Shown here one piece after another: positions 16,410 through 25,297 of a stretch of DNA of 64,000 nt. The DNA is from Rhizobium sp. AC27/96 (GTDB taxonomy: Bacteria; Pseudomonadota; Alphaproteobacteria; Rhizobiales; Rhizobiaceae). The notes under the pieces are model-generated. The model had not been told where the DNA came from and ran no database searches. It worked only from the letters and a program-made list of their open reading frames with translations. How positions within the stretch are numbered: the stretch's first letter is position 1; every line of letters starts with the position of its first letter. Location: the NCBI RefSeq assembly GCF_001692325.1, contig NZ_LXKN01000018.1:961046-1025045 (forward strand), read 5' to 3'. The position numbers and the translations under genes are program-made.

Positions 16410-17321
16410 ATGACATCACATCGCTTCGTTCCAAACACCTACCACAACGTCATCGGCTCATTGCCTCCAGCCCTGCATATTGCCGATGGCGATACCGTCA
16501 TTACCGAAACGCTCGATGCGGCCGGCTATGACAAGCACGATATCAACCGCATCTCGGGCCCCAATCCGATGAACGGCCCGATCTTCGTCGAAGGGGCGGA
16601 ACCGGGCGATTCCCTCAAGGTCGAAATTCTGACCATGGTGCCGACACGCGATACGGGATTCACCCGCAGCGTCGTTGCCGGCAATGTCGTCGATCCGCGT
16701 GATGTACGAGCCCTGCCGGAGAGCAGGAAGGTGATCTGGCAAATCGATCGTCAGGCTCTGACGACCAGGCTTGCGGAACCGGTCGCCGGCCTTGAGGCAT
16801 TCACCCTGCCGCTCTCGCCGATGATCGGCTGCTTTGGGGTGGCGCCTTCGCTCGGCCAGGCGATCTCGACCGCCACCAGCGGCGAGTTCGGCGGCAATAT
16901 GGATTACCGGCTGCTCGGACCGGGCACGACCGTCTGGTTCCCGGTATCGGCGCCGGGCGCCCTTTTCTTCCTCGGCGATTGCCATGCGGTGCAGGGAGAC
17001 GGCGAGATCGTCGGCACGGGGATCGAGACCACCTTCGAGGTGACGGTGCGGCTGAGCGTGGAGAAGAGGAAGACGATCATCTGGCCGCGCGGCGAAACGG
17101 CCGACGACATCTTCACCATCGGCAACGCTCGGCCACTCGACCAGGCACTACAGCATGCCACGAGCGAAATGCTGCGCTGGCTCGACTCTGATTATGGTCT
17201 CGACAAGACCGCTGCCAGCCACCTGCTCGGTCAGGTCGTTCGGTACGATGTCGGCAATGTCTTCGATCCGGCCTACACCATGGCGTGCCGGGTTTCGAAA
17301 TCCTGGTTGAAGCGGCGCTAG
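16410..17321 (+). CDS. Acetamidase/formamidase family protein
   Basis: 303 residues from ATG 16410 (the frame is open to 16338, but that part overlaps sequence without family character). FmdA/AmdA amidohydrolases release ammonia from short amides in the cytoplasm. Seen: the IFVEGAEPGDSLKVEI opening, MIGCFGVAP, the GGNMDYRLLGPG metal-site segment and FFLGDCHAVQGDGE. Isonitrile hydratase makes formamides, so the presence of inhA 2.3 kb upstream is suggestive but not proof of a pathway. It ends 10 bases from the convergent antiporter gene. Confidence 0.85.
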   Translation: MTSHRFVPNTYHNVIGSLPPALHIADGDTVITETLDAAGYDKHDINRISGPNPMNGPIFVEGAEPGDSLKVEILTMVPTRDTGFTRSVVAGNVVDPRDVRALPESRKVIWQIDRQALTTRLAEPVAGLEAFTLPLSPMIGCFGVAPSLGQAISTATSGEFGGNMDYRLLGPGTTVWFPVSAPGALFFLGDCHAVQGDGEIVGTGIETTFEVTVRLSVEKRKTIIWPRGETADDIFTIGNARPLDQALQHATSEMLRWLDSDYGLDKTAASHLLGQVVRYDVGNVFDPAYTMACRVSKSWLKRR

Positions 17322-17330
17322 AGCCCGGCG

Positions 17331-19073
17331 TCAGCCAGCATCCTGCGCCTCGTCGCGCCGTTGGCGCGACACGTTGCTTTCCTGCCGTTCCCGCGCCATG
17401 CGGCTGACGGCTGCGCGCAATTGCGGATGCCGTGACATGAACAGGTTAAAATCGCGGCGTTCCAGCACGAAGAGCTGACAGAAATCGACGGCAACGACGT
17501 CTGCGGTGCGGCGCGCGCCCGTCAATAGAGCCATTTCGCCGAAGAAGGCACCCGCGCCGAGCGGGATCTCGTCCTCCTCAAGCTGCACTTCCACGGCGCC
17601 GGAGGCGATGAAGAACATGCTGTCGCCACGGTCGCCGGTGCGGATGACGCGGTCGCCCGGAGAAGCCGATCTCGGCCGGAAAAGCAGCAGAAGCTCTTCA
17701 TGCGCATTGTCATCCAGCTCGGCAAACATCGGAAAAGTTTCGATCAGCTGCTCGATCTCGAGATGATGCTGCTGATCCCTTTCCTCACGCTGCTTGCTGA
17801 TAATGGTCAGCTCACGGCGCAGCCCATCCTGCTTTGCCATGCCATATTTGTTGGCCAGCGATGGCCACCGCGCGAACGTCCAATTCTCGATTTTCTCGAC
17901 CGCGAAGAAGGCTAGCGGATTGAGCGTGATCGACAGAATCGCACCTGCGAGAATGAGATCCTGCCCCTCTCGCGATAACAGGCCGAGCGAAACACCAAGC
18001 CCGGCCAGAATGAAGGAAAATTCGCCGATCTGCGCCAGACCGGCCGCAACCGCAAATCCCATGCTGGCCGGATAACGCAGCAGCAACACCACACCGAAAG
18101 CGATCAACGACTTGCCGAGCATGATGAGCGCGAGCACACCCCCAACCATCAATGGTTCGCGCACCAGCACCGACGGATCGAACAGCATGCCGACGGAGAC
18201 GAAAAACAGCACGGAAAAAGCGTTCTGCAACGGCAGGGAATCGGCCGCCGCCCTATGACTGAGATGCGATTCACTCATCACGAGCCCGGCAAAGAAAGCT
18301 CCTAGCGCGAAGGAAACGCCGAAGATCTCCGCCGCCCCGAAGGCGATGCCAAGCGCGATCGCCAAAACCGAAAGCGTGAAGAGCTCACGCGAGCCCGTTC
18401 GGGCAACGGATGTCAGCAGCCAGGGGACGATGCGCGGACCAATGAAGATCGCGACAAGAGCAAAGGCTGCCACCTTGACCAGTGTCATGCCGATCGTCAG
18501 CCAGATCGCACCGGATGCCGCATGCTCGCCGGCATCCGTGTGGCCGCCCATGACACCGGCAAAGGCCGGCAGCAGCACGAGCGCCAGCACCATGACCAGA
18601 TCTTCGACGATGAGCCAGCCAACGGCGACGCGGCCATTCGTCGAACTCACCAGATTGCGCTCCTCCAGCGCTTTCAGCAGCACGACCGTACTGGCGACGG
18701 CAAGGCTCAATCCCAGCACCACGCCGGCACCGACGCCCCAGCCCCAGAGGGAGGCCAAGCCGATGCCCAACAGCGTGGCTATCAGGATCTGGCCGATGGC
18801 GCCGGGAATGGCGACACCGCGCACCGCGAGCAGATCGGCCGCCGAAAAATGCAAGCCGACCCCGAACATCAGCAGGATGACGCCGATCTCGGCCAATTGC
18901 GATGCGAGCGAAACATCGGCGACAAAGCCTGGCGTCGACGAGCCGATGATCACGCCTGCAACCAGATAGCCAACCAATGGCGGCAGGTGCAGCCTGTCGG
19001 CCAGATAGCCGAAAACAGCCGCGAATACGAAGCCAGCGGCAATCAATGCAATCAATGCAACGTCGTGCGGCAC
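17331..19073 (-). CDS. CPA2 cation/proton antiporter with C-terminal cyclic-nucleotide-binding domain
   Basis: 580 residues. The first 380 or so form about 12-13 membrane helices typical of Kef/YbaL-type antiporters (LIALIAAGFVFAAVFGYLAD; FGVSFALGAFFAGLVMSES; EFSFILAGLGVSLGLLSREG). Instead of the usual RCK/TrkA-N nucleotide domain, the C-terminus (about 447-560) is a CAP-ED domain: GDSMFFIASGAVEV, FFGEMALLTGARRTADVVA. The family exchanges K+ or Na+ for H+; here gating by cAMP or cGMP is inferred from the domain. It stands alone, facing away from the polyol dehydrogenase gene. Confidence 0.85.
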   Translation of the reverse strand: MPHDVALIALIAAGFVFAAVFGYLADRLHLPPLVGYLVAGVIIGSSTPGFVADVSLASQLAEIGVILLMFGVGLHFSAADLLAVRGVAIPGAIGQILIATLLGIGLASLWGWGVGAGVVLGLSLAVASTVVLLKALEERNLVSSTNGRVAVGWLIVEDLVMVLALVLLPAFAGVMGGHTDAGEHAASGAIWLTIGMTLVKVAAFALVAIFIGPRIVPWLLTSVARTGSRELFTLSVLAIALGIAFGAAEIFGVSFALGAFFAGLVMSESHLSHRAAADSLPLQNAFSVLFFVSVGMLFDPSVLVREPLMVGGVLALIMLGKSLIAFGVVLLLRYPASMGFAVAAGLAQIGEFSFILAGLGVSLGLLSREGQDLILAGAILSITLNPLAFFAVEKIENWTFARWPSLANKYGMAKQDGLRRELTIISKQREERDQQHHLEIEQLIETFPMFAELDDNAHEELLLLFRPRSASPGDRVIRTGDRGDSMFFIASGAVEVQLEEDEIPLGAGAFFGEMALLTGARRTADVVAVDFCQLFVLERRDFNLFMSRHPQLRAAVSRMARERQESNVSRQRRDEAQDAG

Positions 19074-19130
19074 GGCAGTCCTTCCCGTTTCACGGCGTTA
19101 AGCCCGTTTCTCTTTGTTTCAGGCTACCTA

Positions 19131-19234
19131 AAGCATTTTCGCTCTGCTTCGAATAGCGAAAGTGCTCTGCCGCTTTGTTTTTACGCATTCCGGACGGAAA
19201 CGGCTGCGCACTTTTCCTGGAAAGGCTTGCATCG
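19131..19234. repeat. Rhizobial dispersed intergenic repeat
   Basis: AGCATTTTCGCT (19132-19143) and AGCGAAAGTGCT (19155-19166) form a 12-base stem with one mismatch. They are followed by a TTTTTACGCATTCCGGACGG segment and a CACTTTTCCTGGAA segment that can pair in part. This ordered combination is familiar from intergenic mosaic repeats of Rhizobium genomes (recognised from memory). It fills most of the gap between the antiporter and the dehydrogenase. Confidence 0.6.
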
Positions 19235-19315
19235 CTTCTGCCGGGCCGTCTACGGGATCGTGCAAAATGGAAGAAAACGCCGCCTCGCGCCAGCAAGGCG
19301 ACGTCGATAGATATC

Positions 19316-20362
19316 TTACTGATCGAGAACGATCTGCAGCTTTACATCCGTGGGCCGTGCTTCGACGGCGCGATCGAAGGCCTTGACGGACTCCTCGAAC
19401 GCGAAGGTCTCCGAGATCAACGGCTTCAGATCGACGCGACCCGAGGCAATCAGCGCAATGGAGCGTTCATACTGGTGGGCATAGCGGAACACCGTCTCGA
19501 TGCGGATTTCCTTGGTCGATGCCGTCGAAACATCGAAGCCGACCGGATTGACCGGCAGGCCGACGGCAACGACGGCGCCACCCGGGCGCGGCAGCGCCAT
19601 GAGAGTTTCCCAGGCCTTGGGCGAGCCCGAGCATTCGAAGACGACATCCGCACCCCAGCCATCCGTCAGGCGATTGATCTCCTCGACCAGGTTCTTCTCG
19701 CGAATATTGACCGGAACGACGCCCTGATATTGGGCGGCGATATCGAGCTTCGGCTGAGCAAGGTCGGCAACGACCGCCCGCGCGCAACCACCGGCAAGCG
19801 CTGCGATCGCCACCATAATGCCGATCGGGCCGGCGCCGAGGACGACAGCCGTGTCGCCCGGGGTGATGCGCGCCTTGGTCGCCGCCTGCATGCCGACAGC
19901 AAAGGGCTCGATCATCGCTCCCTCGGCAAAGCTGACATTGTCAGGCAGCTTGAAGGTATAGTTGGCCGGATGAACCACGAAGGGCGTCAACACACCATGG
20001 ATCGGCGGCGTGGCCCAGAAGGTGACGGCGGGATCGACATTGTACAGGCCGAGGCGGCTGGCCTTGGAATTCGCATCGGGAATGCCAGGCTCCATGCAGA
20101 CACGATCGCCGACCTTCAGATGCGTGACACCCGCACCGAGTTCGACCACCGTACCCGCCGCTTCATGTCCGAGCACCATCGGCTCGTTGACGATGAAGGG
20201 GCCGATCTTGCCGTGCGTGTAATAATGCACGTCGGAGCCGCAGACACCGACCGTATGGATCTTGATCTTCACCTCGCCCGGCCCGACCTCCTGCGGCAGA
20301 TCGATATCGCGGATCGCCAGCTCATGCTGACGCTCCAACACCAGGGCACGCACCTTGCTCAT
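19316..20362 (-). CDS. Xylitol/polyol dehydrogenase, zinc MDR family
   Basis: 348 residues, NAD(P)-dependent oxidation of a polyol to the ketose. Catalytic zinc ligands are visible: Cys41 (GVCGSD), His66 and Glu67 (GHEAAG). The four-Cys structural zinc lobe is absent, replaced by PGIPDANSKASRLGLYN, as in bacterial xylitol/sorbitol dehydrogenases. The Rossmann motif VLGAGPIG is near residue 176. Start ATG 20362 has AGGAAGA upstream. No transporter of the same strand adjoins, so the substrate is unassigned; xylitol, sorbitol or arabitol are the likely choices. Confidence 0.85.
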   Translation of the reverse strand: MSKVRALVLERQHELAIRDIDLPQEVGPGEVKIKIHTVGVCGSDVHYYTHGKIGPFIVNEPMVLGHEAAGTVVELGAGVTHLKVGDRVCMEPGIPDANSKASRLGLYNVDPAVTFWATPPIHGVLTPFVVHPANYTFKLPDNVSFAEGAMIEPFAVGMQAATKARITPGDTAVVLGAGPIGIMVAIAALAGGCARAVVADLAQPKLDIAAQYQGVVPVNIREKNLVEEINRLTDGWGADVVFECSGSPKAWETLMALPRPGGAVVAVGLPVNPVGFDVSTASTKEIRIETVFRYAHQYERSIALIASGRVDLKPLISETFAFEESVKAFDRAVEARPTDVKLQIVLDQ

Positions 20363-20619
20363 CTCGTTCTTCCTCTTTTCAAAGCAACCAGTAGTTCCGA
20401 CACCGCGGAAACGAATGTTTCACCCGTTATATCGCCAGGGTGGGTATCGCAGAATAACCTTTGCACGGATGCAAGCTCAGTCACTCAACGGATGTAGCAA
20501 AACAATCCAACACCTGAGAGTATTAGAAAAATCTAATTATTTAACATCCTATTGCCAATATTGACTGGAGTTCCATTTCTTGCCTTTCTAATAATCGAGG
20601 AAAAAAGGGAGGGCTCATT

Positions 20620-20760
20620 ATGGCAGTATACGATTGGAGCGGGCACCGCGTCCGCCGGATGAAAGTGCTGCGCACCGCAAGCTTTGCGATGCTCTTGATT
20701 ATCCTGATGGCCATACCGGCAATATTGTTGCACTATAATCTCATCCAATATCCGCATTGA
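20620..20760 (+). CDS. Small membrane peptide, 46 residues
   Basis: ATG 20620 follows a strong AAAGGGAGGG (20604-20613). The peptide starts MAVYDWSGHRVRRMKVLR, a basic cytoplasmic head, and continues into one transmembrane helix (FAMLLIILMAIPAILLHY). The head-to-helix charge pattern predicts N-inside topology. Function unknown; single-helix peptides of this kind often modulate a membrane partner. It ends 22 bases before the convergent DHA2 exporter gene. Confidence 0.65.
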   Translation: MAVYDWSGHRVRRMKVLRTASFAMLLIILMAIPAILLHYNLIQYPH

Positions 20761-20781
20761 ACGAACCTGCAATACAGACCG

Positions 20782-22248
20782 TCACGCCGCCTTCTTCACG
20801 CCAGCCTTCGGTTTGCGTGACACGTTATCGCCAGCCTTGCGATCGAGCGGCAGGCAATCGAGCACGGCGAGCAGCGCAATAATCCCGAGCAAGACGAAGG
20901 CGAGGCGAAACTCGATGGCGACGATGCCGCCGATGCCAAGCGGCGCGCTGACGGCCTGACCAATACGGATACCGATCGCGCCCACGGCAATGCCCATGCC
21001 CATCGTCAACTGGAAAACCGTGCTGAACAGCGTGTTGGCGCCCGTCATCTGCCGCGGCGGAATGTCGGCAAAAGCAATCGTGTTCAACGCCGTGAAATGC
21101 ATGGAGCGGCACATGCCGCCGATGAACAGCACCGGCACGATGAACCAAAGTGGCTTATCGGGCGAAAACAAAGCGCAGGCGGCAATGAAGACGGCATTCA
21201 GGATGCCATTGACGATCAGCACCGGCTTGAAGCCGAAGCGGCGCAGGATCGGCGTCGTTGCCGGCTTCATGGCCAGATTGCCGGCAAAGACCGCCAGTGT
21301 CAGCATGCCGGCATGAAAGGCGCTGAGCCCGAAGCCGACCTGAAACATCAGCGGCAGCAGGAACGGCACCGCGCCGATGGCGGTACGAAACAGCGATCCG
21401 CCGGAGATGGTGACTGCGAAGGTCGGCAGCTTCAATCCGGAGAGATCGATGAGCGGATGCTCTGTCCTTCGGAAGTGAAAAACGGATAGGGTCAGAAGGA
21501 CCAGCCCGACCGCTACATAGGCTCCGGCTTCCAGCCAGACAGGGTCGGGACGACCGATCAATTCCAGCCCATACATCAGGCTTGCCAACCCAACGCCGCT
21601 GACGATGAACCCGATCCAGTCGAAAGGCGGTCGCGCCGTGCTCTTGGTTTCGGGAATGAGCATGGGCGAAAAAACGAATGCCAAAATACCGAGCGGCAGG
21701 TTGAGGAAGAAAATCCAGCGCCAGCTCGCATGGTCGGTAATGAAGCCGCCGAGCGGCGGTCCCAGAACGGGCGCGACCAGCGCCGGCCAGGTGATCGTCG
21801 CAATTGCCGAAATCAACTTGTCCTTCGGTGTATTGTTCAAGACTACGAGCCGGCCCACCGGCACCATCATCGCCCCGCCAATGCCCTGCAGGATGCGCAT
21901 CGCGACAAACGAGCCGATGCCGTTGGCAAAGCCGCACAGGACCGAGGCGAGCGTAAAGATGACGACAGCCGTGGTGAACACCAGCCGAGCGCCGAAACGA
22001 TCGCTGATCCAGCCGCTGATCGGAATGAAGACCCCGAGCGTCAGAAGATAGGCGCTCATGCCGATATTGAGATCGACCGGACGGGCACCGAAGGATACCG
22101 CCATTTGCGGCAGCGCCGTCGCGATAACAGTGCCATCCAGATTTTCCATGAAAAAGGCACCGGCCACGAGCAAGGCGATCAACAGCGACCGCGAACCCGC
22201 TAATGTCTGCTTTTCCTCCCGCTGCCCGCGCGTGGACATCTCATTCAT
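20782..22248 (-). CDS. MFS transporter, DHA2 (EmrB/QacA) family
   Basis: 488 residues, about 14 membrane helices, a proton-driven drug or metabolite exporter of the inner membrane. Seen: ENLDGTVIATALP in helix 1, motif A GWISDRFGAR, RILQGIGGAMMVP, and the antiporter motif C APVLGPPLGGFI. A basic tail (RKPKAGVKKAA) ends the protein. ATG 22248 has GGAG upstream; ATG 22239 is a possible alternative. No membrane-fusion (EmrA) gene adjoins. Divergent from the FadR-type regulator at 22665 across 416 bases, which might control it. Confidence 0.88.
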   Translation of the reverse strand: MNEMSTRGQREEKQTLAGSRSLLIALLVAGAFFMENLDGTVIATALPQMAVSFGARPVDLNIGMSAYLLTLGVFIPISGWISDRFGARLVFTTAVVIFTLASVLCGFANGIGSFVAMRILQGIGGAMMVPVGRLVVLNNTPKDKLISAIATITWPALVAPVLGPPLGGFITDHASWRWIFFLNLPLGILAFVFSPMLIPETKSTARPPFDWIGFIVSGVGLASLMYGLELIGRPDPVWLEAGAYVAVGLVLLTLSVFHFRRTEHPLIDLSGLKLPTFAVTISGGSLFRTAIGAVPFLLPLMFQVGFGLSAFHAGMLTLAVFAGNLAMKPATTPILRRFGFKPVLIVNGILNAVFIAACALFSPDKPLWFIVPVLFIGGMCRSMHFTALNTIAFADIPPRQMTGANTLFSTVFQLTMGMGIAVGAIGIRIGQAVSAPLGIGGIVAIEFRLAFVLLGIIALLAVLDCLPLDRKAGDNVSRKPKAGVKKAA

Positions 22249-22664
22249 TCGTCAGTCACTCCGAATCCTCCCGGCATTTCATCGCATTTAAGCGCTTCGG
22301 CAACGTTTACGATAGATCGAAATCGTCCCATCAATCGCTCTTGCGATCACGTTTCGCCTATTGAAGTGGGCGCAATTTGATCGCCGTTCAGCTCAGTCTC
22401 ACGGTGCAGGCAAGCGCGGAGCGTCGGGCGCTCAAGCATTACATCGGTAAACAGAGCGATCACAGCGGGCTAGTAGGCATTCGCGCACAAGACATGGTAG
22501 GGTTTTTCGTAGAAACATGCCGCATGAAGAACGACAGGATCGATATCGGAAACTATGGAACAGCCTCAAACAAGCCCAGACATCAGCATGAAGCCTACCA
22601 AGCAAGTATAGACTGATGATTATTCTCTCGATGGCGCAGCAATAGGAAATGAGAGCCCCGCATA
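22249..22664. other. Intergenic interval between exporter and FadR-type gene
   Basis: 416 bases without a supported gene. A plus-strand frame at 22377-22616 (79 codons) has no family character or ribosome-binding site. The region must contain both divergent promoters, but no clear palindrome matching a GntR operator was found. Confidence 0.5.
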
Positions 22665-23459
22665 ATGAAACAAAGCCTTGACGCAATGCCCACTCCGGCC
22701 ACCCCGGAGTCGAAACTGATCGTAACGCAATCACCATTCGATGCCTTTGTGCGAAAATACGGTACGATCCCTCGGCGTGGCGTCTTCGGCTATTTCGTCC
22801 ACGAGCTTGGTCGCCGCATCGTTGGCGGGCACTATCCGGTCGGCACGACATTGCCGAACGAGCCAGACCTAGTCGAACAGTTCGGCATCAGCCGCACCGT
22901 CATCCGCGAGGCGATGAAATGCCTTGCCGGCAAGGGGCTGGTGGAAATCAAAACCCGCGTCGGCACACGCGTCAAGGAACGCTCCAACTGGCATCACCTC
23001 GATACCGATGTCATGGTCTGGTATTACGAGACCGGGCCTTCGGTGGAAATCATGCGCGCGATCAAGGATCTCCGGCTTGCACTGGAGCCGGAAGCAACGG
23101 CCCGCGCGGCTGCGCGCTGCACTGAGCAGGACATTGCCGCCATTCGCTCCGCTTACGAGGACATGGCTTCCAGCATCGGTGACATCAACACCAATGCCGA
23201 TGCCGACCTGCGCTTTCATACGGCGATTTTCGCCGCCACCCACAACATGATCTATTCGCAGTTGATCGACCTGATCGCGGTCGGGATCTATGCCAATCGC
23301 ACGCTTTCAGGTCTCGAGGATATCGCGGAGGGCCAGAAGCGCGCCCTGCCCTTTCACAAGGCCATTCTCGATGCGATCGCCGCGCGCGATTCCGAGGCCG
23401 CGCTTCATGCCTCCCGGCGCCTGCTCGAATCCTGGCTTATGACCTACGACGACACCTGA
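22665..23459 (+). CDS. GntR-family regulator, FadR subfamily
   Basis: 264 residues: an N-terminal winged helix (LPNEPDLVEQFGISRTVIRE, about residues 63-95) and an all-helical FCD ligand domain (SVEIMRAIKDLRLALEPEA onward, with metal-site His candidates in DLRFHTAIFAATHN). The family represses sugar-acid or organic-acid genes, DgoR-like in appearance. An N-terminal extension of about 40 residues precedes the helix-turn-helix. The target is probably the divergent exporter or a distant locus. It converges with the second exporter gene at a shared terminator. Confidence 0.85.
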   Translation: MKQSLDAMPTPATPESKLIVTQSPFDAFVRKYGTIPRRGVFGYFVHELGRRIVGGHYPVGTTLPNEPDLVEQFGISRTVIREAMKCLAGKGLVEIKTRVGTRVKERSNWHHLDTDVMVWYYETGPSVEIMRAIKDLRLALEPEATARAAARCTEQDIAAIRSAYEDMASSIGDINTNADADLRFHTAIFAATHNMIYSQLIDLIAVGIYANRTLSGLEDIAEGQKRALPFHKAILDAIAARDSEAALHASRRLLESWLMTYDDT

Positions 23460-23482
23460 TCCGCTTGCCCCGACGCAGAACA

Positions 23483-23513
23483 GATGCCGGCACCCAAAAC
23501 CAGTGCCGGCATC
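23483..23513. terminator. Bidirectional terminator hairpin
   Basis: GATGCCGGCAC (23483-23493) and GTGCCGGCATC (23503-23513) form a perfect 11-base stem with a 9-base loop, placed between the convergent FadR-type and DHA2 genes. No long T-run follows on either strand. Confidence 0.6.
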
Positions 23514-23519
23514 GTTCCA

Positions 23520-25016
23520 TCAATGCGTCATGGCATCCTGTGCATCCGTCTTGACTGCCGTCCGGCGACCGGCGTCGTGAGCCACCGGAATGAGCCAGAT
23601 GGTTGCGAAGGTCGTGACGGCGACAACGACGACTGCCCAGAAGCTCCAATGCAGAGCGGCGTCAAAAACACCCCTGATGGCCGGATCGCCCCCGAGATCG
23701 GAAAGCCCGGTTGGTTGGTTCAGAAGGTCGTGTAGCCTGGTAGCCAGTTCACCGCTGCCGTAATGCGCGATGCCGACATTCATGATCGCACCCAGCGCCG
23801 TGGCGCCAAGCGTATTGCCGAGGCTGCGCGAGAAGATGATCGACGCGGTCGCGCTGCCGCGCATCGACCACTCGACGCTCTCCTGCACCAGCACGACACT
23901 GGTGAGGCTGATGAGGCCCATGCCGAAGCCCATCAGAAACGAGCCGACGCCGGCGATGATCGGGCTGCTCTCCGGGGTGAGGAAGAGGAGAAAGAGAGCG
24001 CCGAACGGAAACATGAAACTGCCGGCGCGCAATGTCCTGCGGATGCCGAACATGCGGAAGAACCGGCTGGCTAACATCACCGCCAGCGGCCAGCCGACGA
24101 TCAGCATGGTCAGGGTGAAGCCGGCCTCAAGAGGCGACCGGCCGAGAACACCTTGAACATAAATCGGCAGAACCGTCGTCAGGCCGATCAAGGCCATGCC
24201 GGCAAGCAGGGTCGCGGCATTGCTGGTTGCGATCAATCGCTGGCTCCAGAGCGCGATCGAGATGATCGGTTCAGGCGCCCGCCTTTCCTGCCAGATGAAC
24301 AGGATGCCGCTGAGAATAAAGACGATCGCTAGGGGACCAAGAACGGCAAAGCCGGAATCGGTTTCCGTCAGAATGACCAGCAGCGATACGACGGAGATCG
24401 AAAACAGGATCGTGCCGAGATAGTCGATCTTCGCTTCGCGCGGCGTGATGCGCTCATGCAGGAAGAATATGAAGCCGGCGATGGAAAGGACGCCAACCGG
24501 CAGGTTGATCCAGAAGATCCACGCCCAGGAGAGATTGTCGACGATGATGCCGCCGGCGAGCGGACCGATGACGGCCGACACCGCCCAGACGCTGGCAAGC
24601 GCGCCCTGCACTTTGGCGCGCTCTTCCAGCTTGTAGAGATCGCCGACCACCGTCATCGTCACCGGCTGGATGGCGCCGGCGCCCAGGCCCTGCAACAGCC
24701 TGAAAGCGATCAGCGACGCCATCGACCAGGCAAAGCCCGCAAGCGTCGAGCCGACGAGAAAGATCAGTATGCCGCCGATCAGCATGGGCTTGCGGCCGAA
24801 AATATCGGAAAGCTTGCCATAGATAACCGTCGTGGTGGACTGCGCCAGCAGAAAGGCCGAGAAGACCCAACTGTAATAGGTGAACCCGCCGAGCTGGCCG
24901 ACGATGCGCGGCGTGGCGGTCGCGACAATCGTCGCTTCGACGGCAACCATGAAGGTCGCAAGCATGATCGAGACGATGACCAACGGGCGTCTCGAACGAT
25001 CGACCGTGCTGGACAT
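23520..25016 (-). CDS. MFS transporter, DHA2 (EmrB/QacA) family
   Basis: 498 residues from ATG 25016, preceded by AAAGGAAT; the frame is open to 25157, but the extra 47 residues are basic and non-membrane. About 14 helices: MLATFMVAVEATIVATATP, motif A KLSDIFGRKPML, RLLQGLGGA-like LLQGLGAGAIQPV, motif C VIGPLAGGIIVD, with FRMFGIRRTLR later. Inner-membrane efflux protein of unknown substrate. It is distinct from the 20782 gene (different helix-1 and motif-A sequences), so the two are not a recent duplication. Confidence 0.87.
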   Translation of the reverse strand: MSSTVDRSRRPLVIVSIMLATFMVAVEATIVATATPRIVGQLGGFTYYSWVFSAFLLAQSTTTVIYGKLSDIFGRKPMLIGGILIFLVGSTLAGFAWSMASLIAFRLLQGLGAGAIQPVTMTVVGDLYKLEERAKVQGALASVWAVSAVIGPLAGGIIVDNLSWAWIFWINLPVGVLSIAGFIFFLHERITPREAKIDYLGTILFSISVVSLLVILTETDSGFAVLGPLAIVFILSGILFIWQERRAPEPIISIALWSQRLIATSNAATLLAGMALIGLTTVLPIYVQGVLGRSPLEAGFTLTMLIVGWPLAVMLASRFFRMFGIRRTLRAGSFMFPFGALFLLFLTPESSPIIAGVGSFLMGFGMGLISLTSVVLVQESVEWSMRGSATASIIFSRSLGNTLGATALGAIMNVGIAHYGSGELATRLHDLLNQPTGLSDLGGDPAIRGVFDAALHWSFWAVVVVAVTTFATIWLIPVAHDAGRRTAVKTDAQDAMTH

Positions 25017-25297
25017 GGTATTCCTTTCTGACTGCTGCACCCGGCATCGAATACGCACAGGCCGTCGAGGCGGCATGGTTGAGCGTTTGATTTTTGGAAT
25101 CGACGCCGGAAGACGAGGCGACTGAGGGGATTTTGCCTGAATTGTTATGATAAGCATTGCATACTGATATGGGGAGGTGTCAACTGTTTAAACGCAACTG
25201 CAGATCGCGTGGCTTGACTGAATCCATCTATTGCGATGTCCGCCAATAAGCCATTCTCTAAATTAATTTCCGTTGATTTGTTTATTTCCTGAACTTA

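Noticed and set aside
19175..20497. 440-codon plus-strand frame opposite the polyol dehydrogenase
   Set aside because: The minus-strand gene has intact zinc ligands and Rossmann motif; the plus frame shows Asp/Arg/His-rich antisense composition.
22377..22616. 79-codon plus-strand frame before the FadR-type gene
   Set aside because: No ribosome-binding site, no recognisable domain, and it occupies the expected divergent promoter region.
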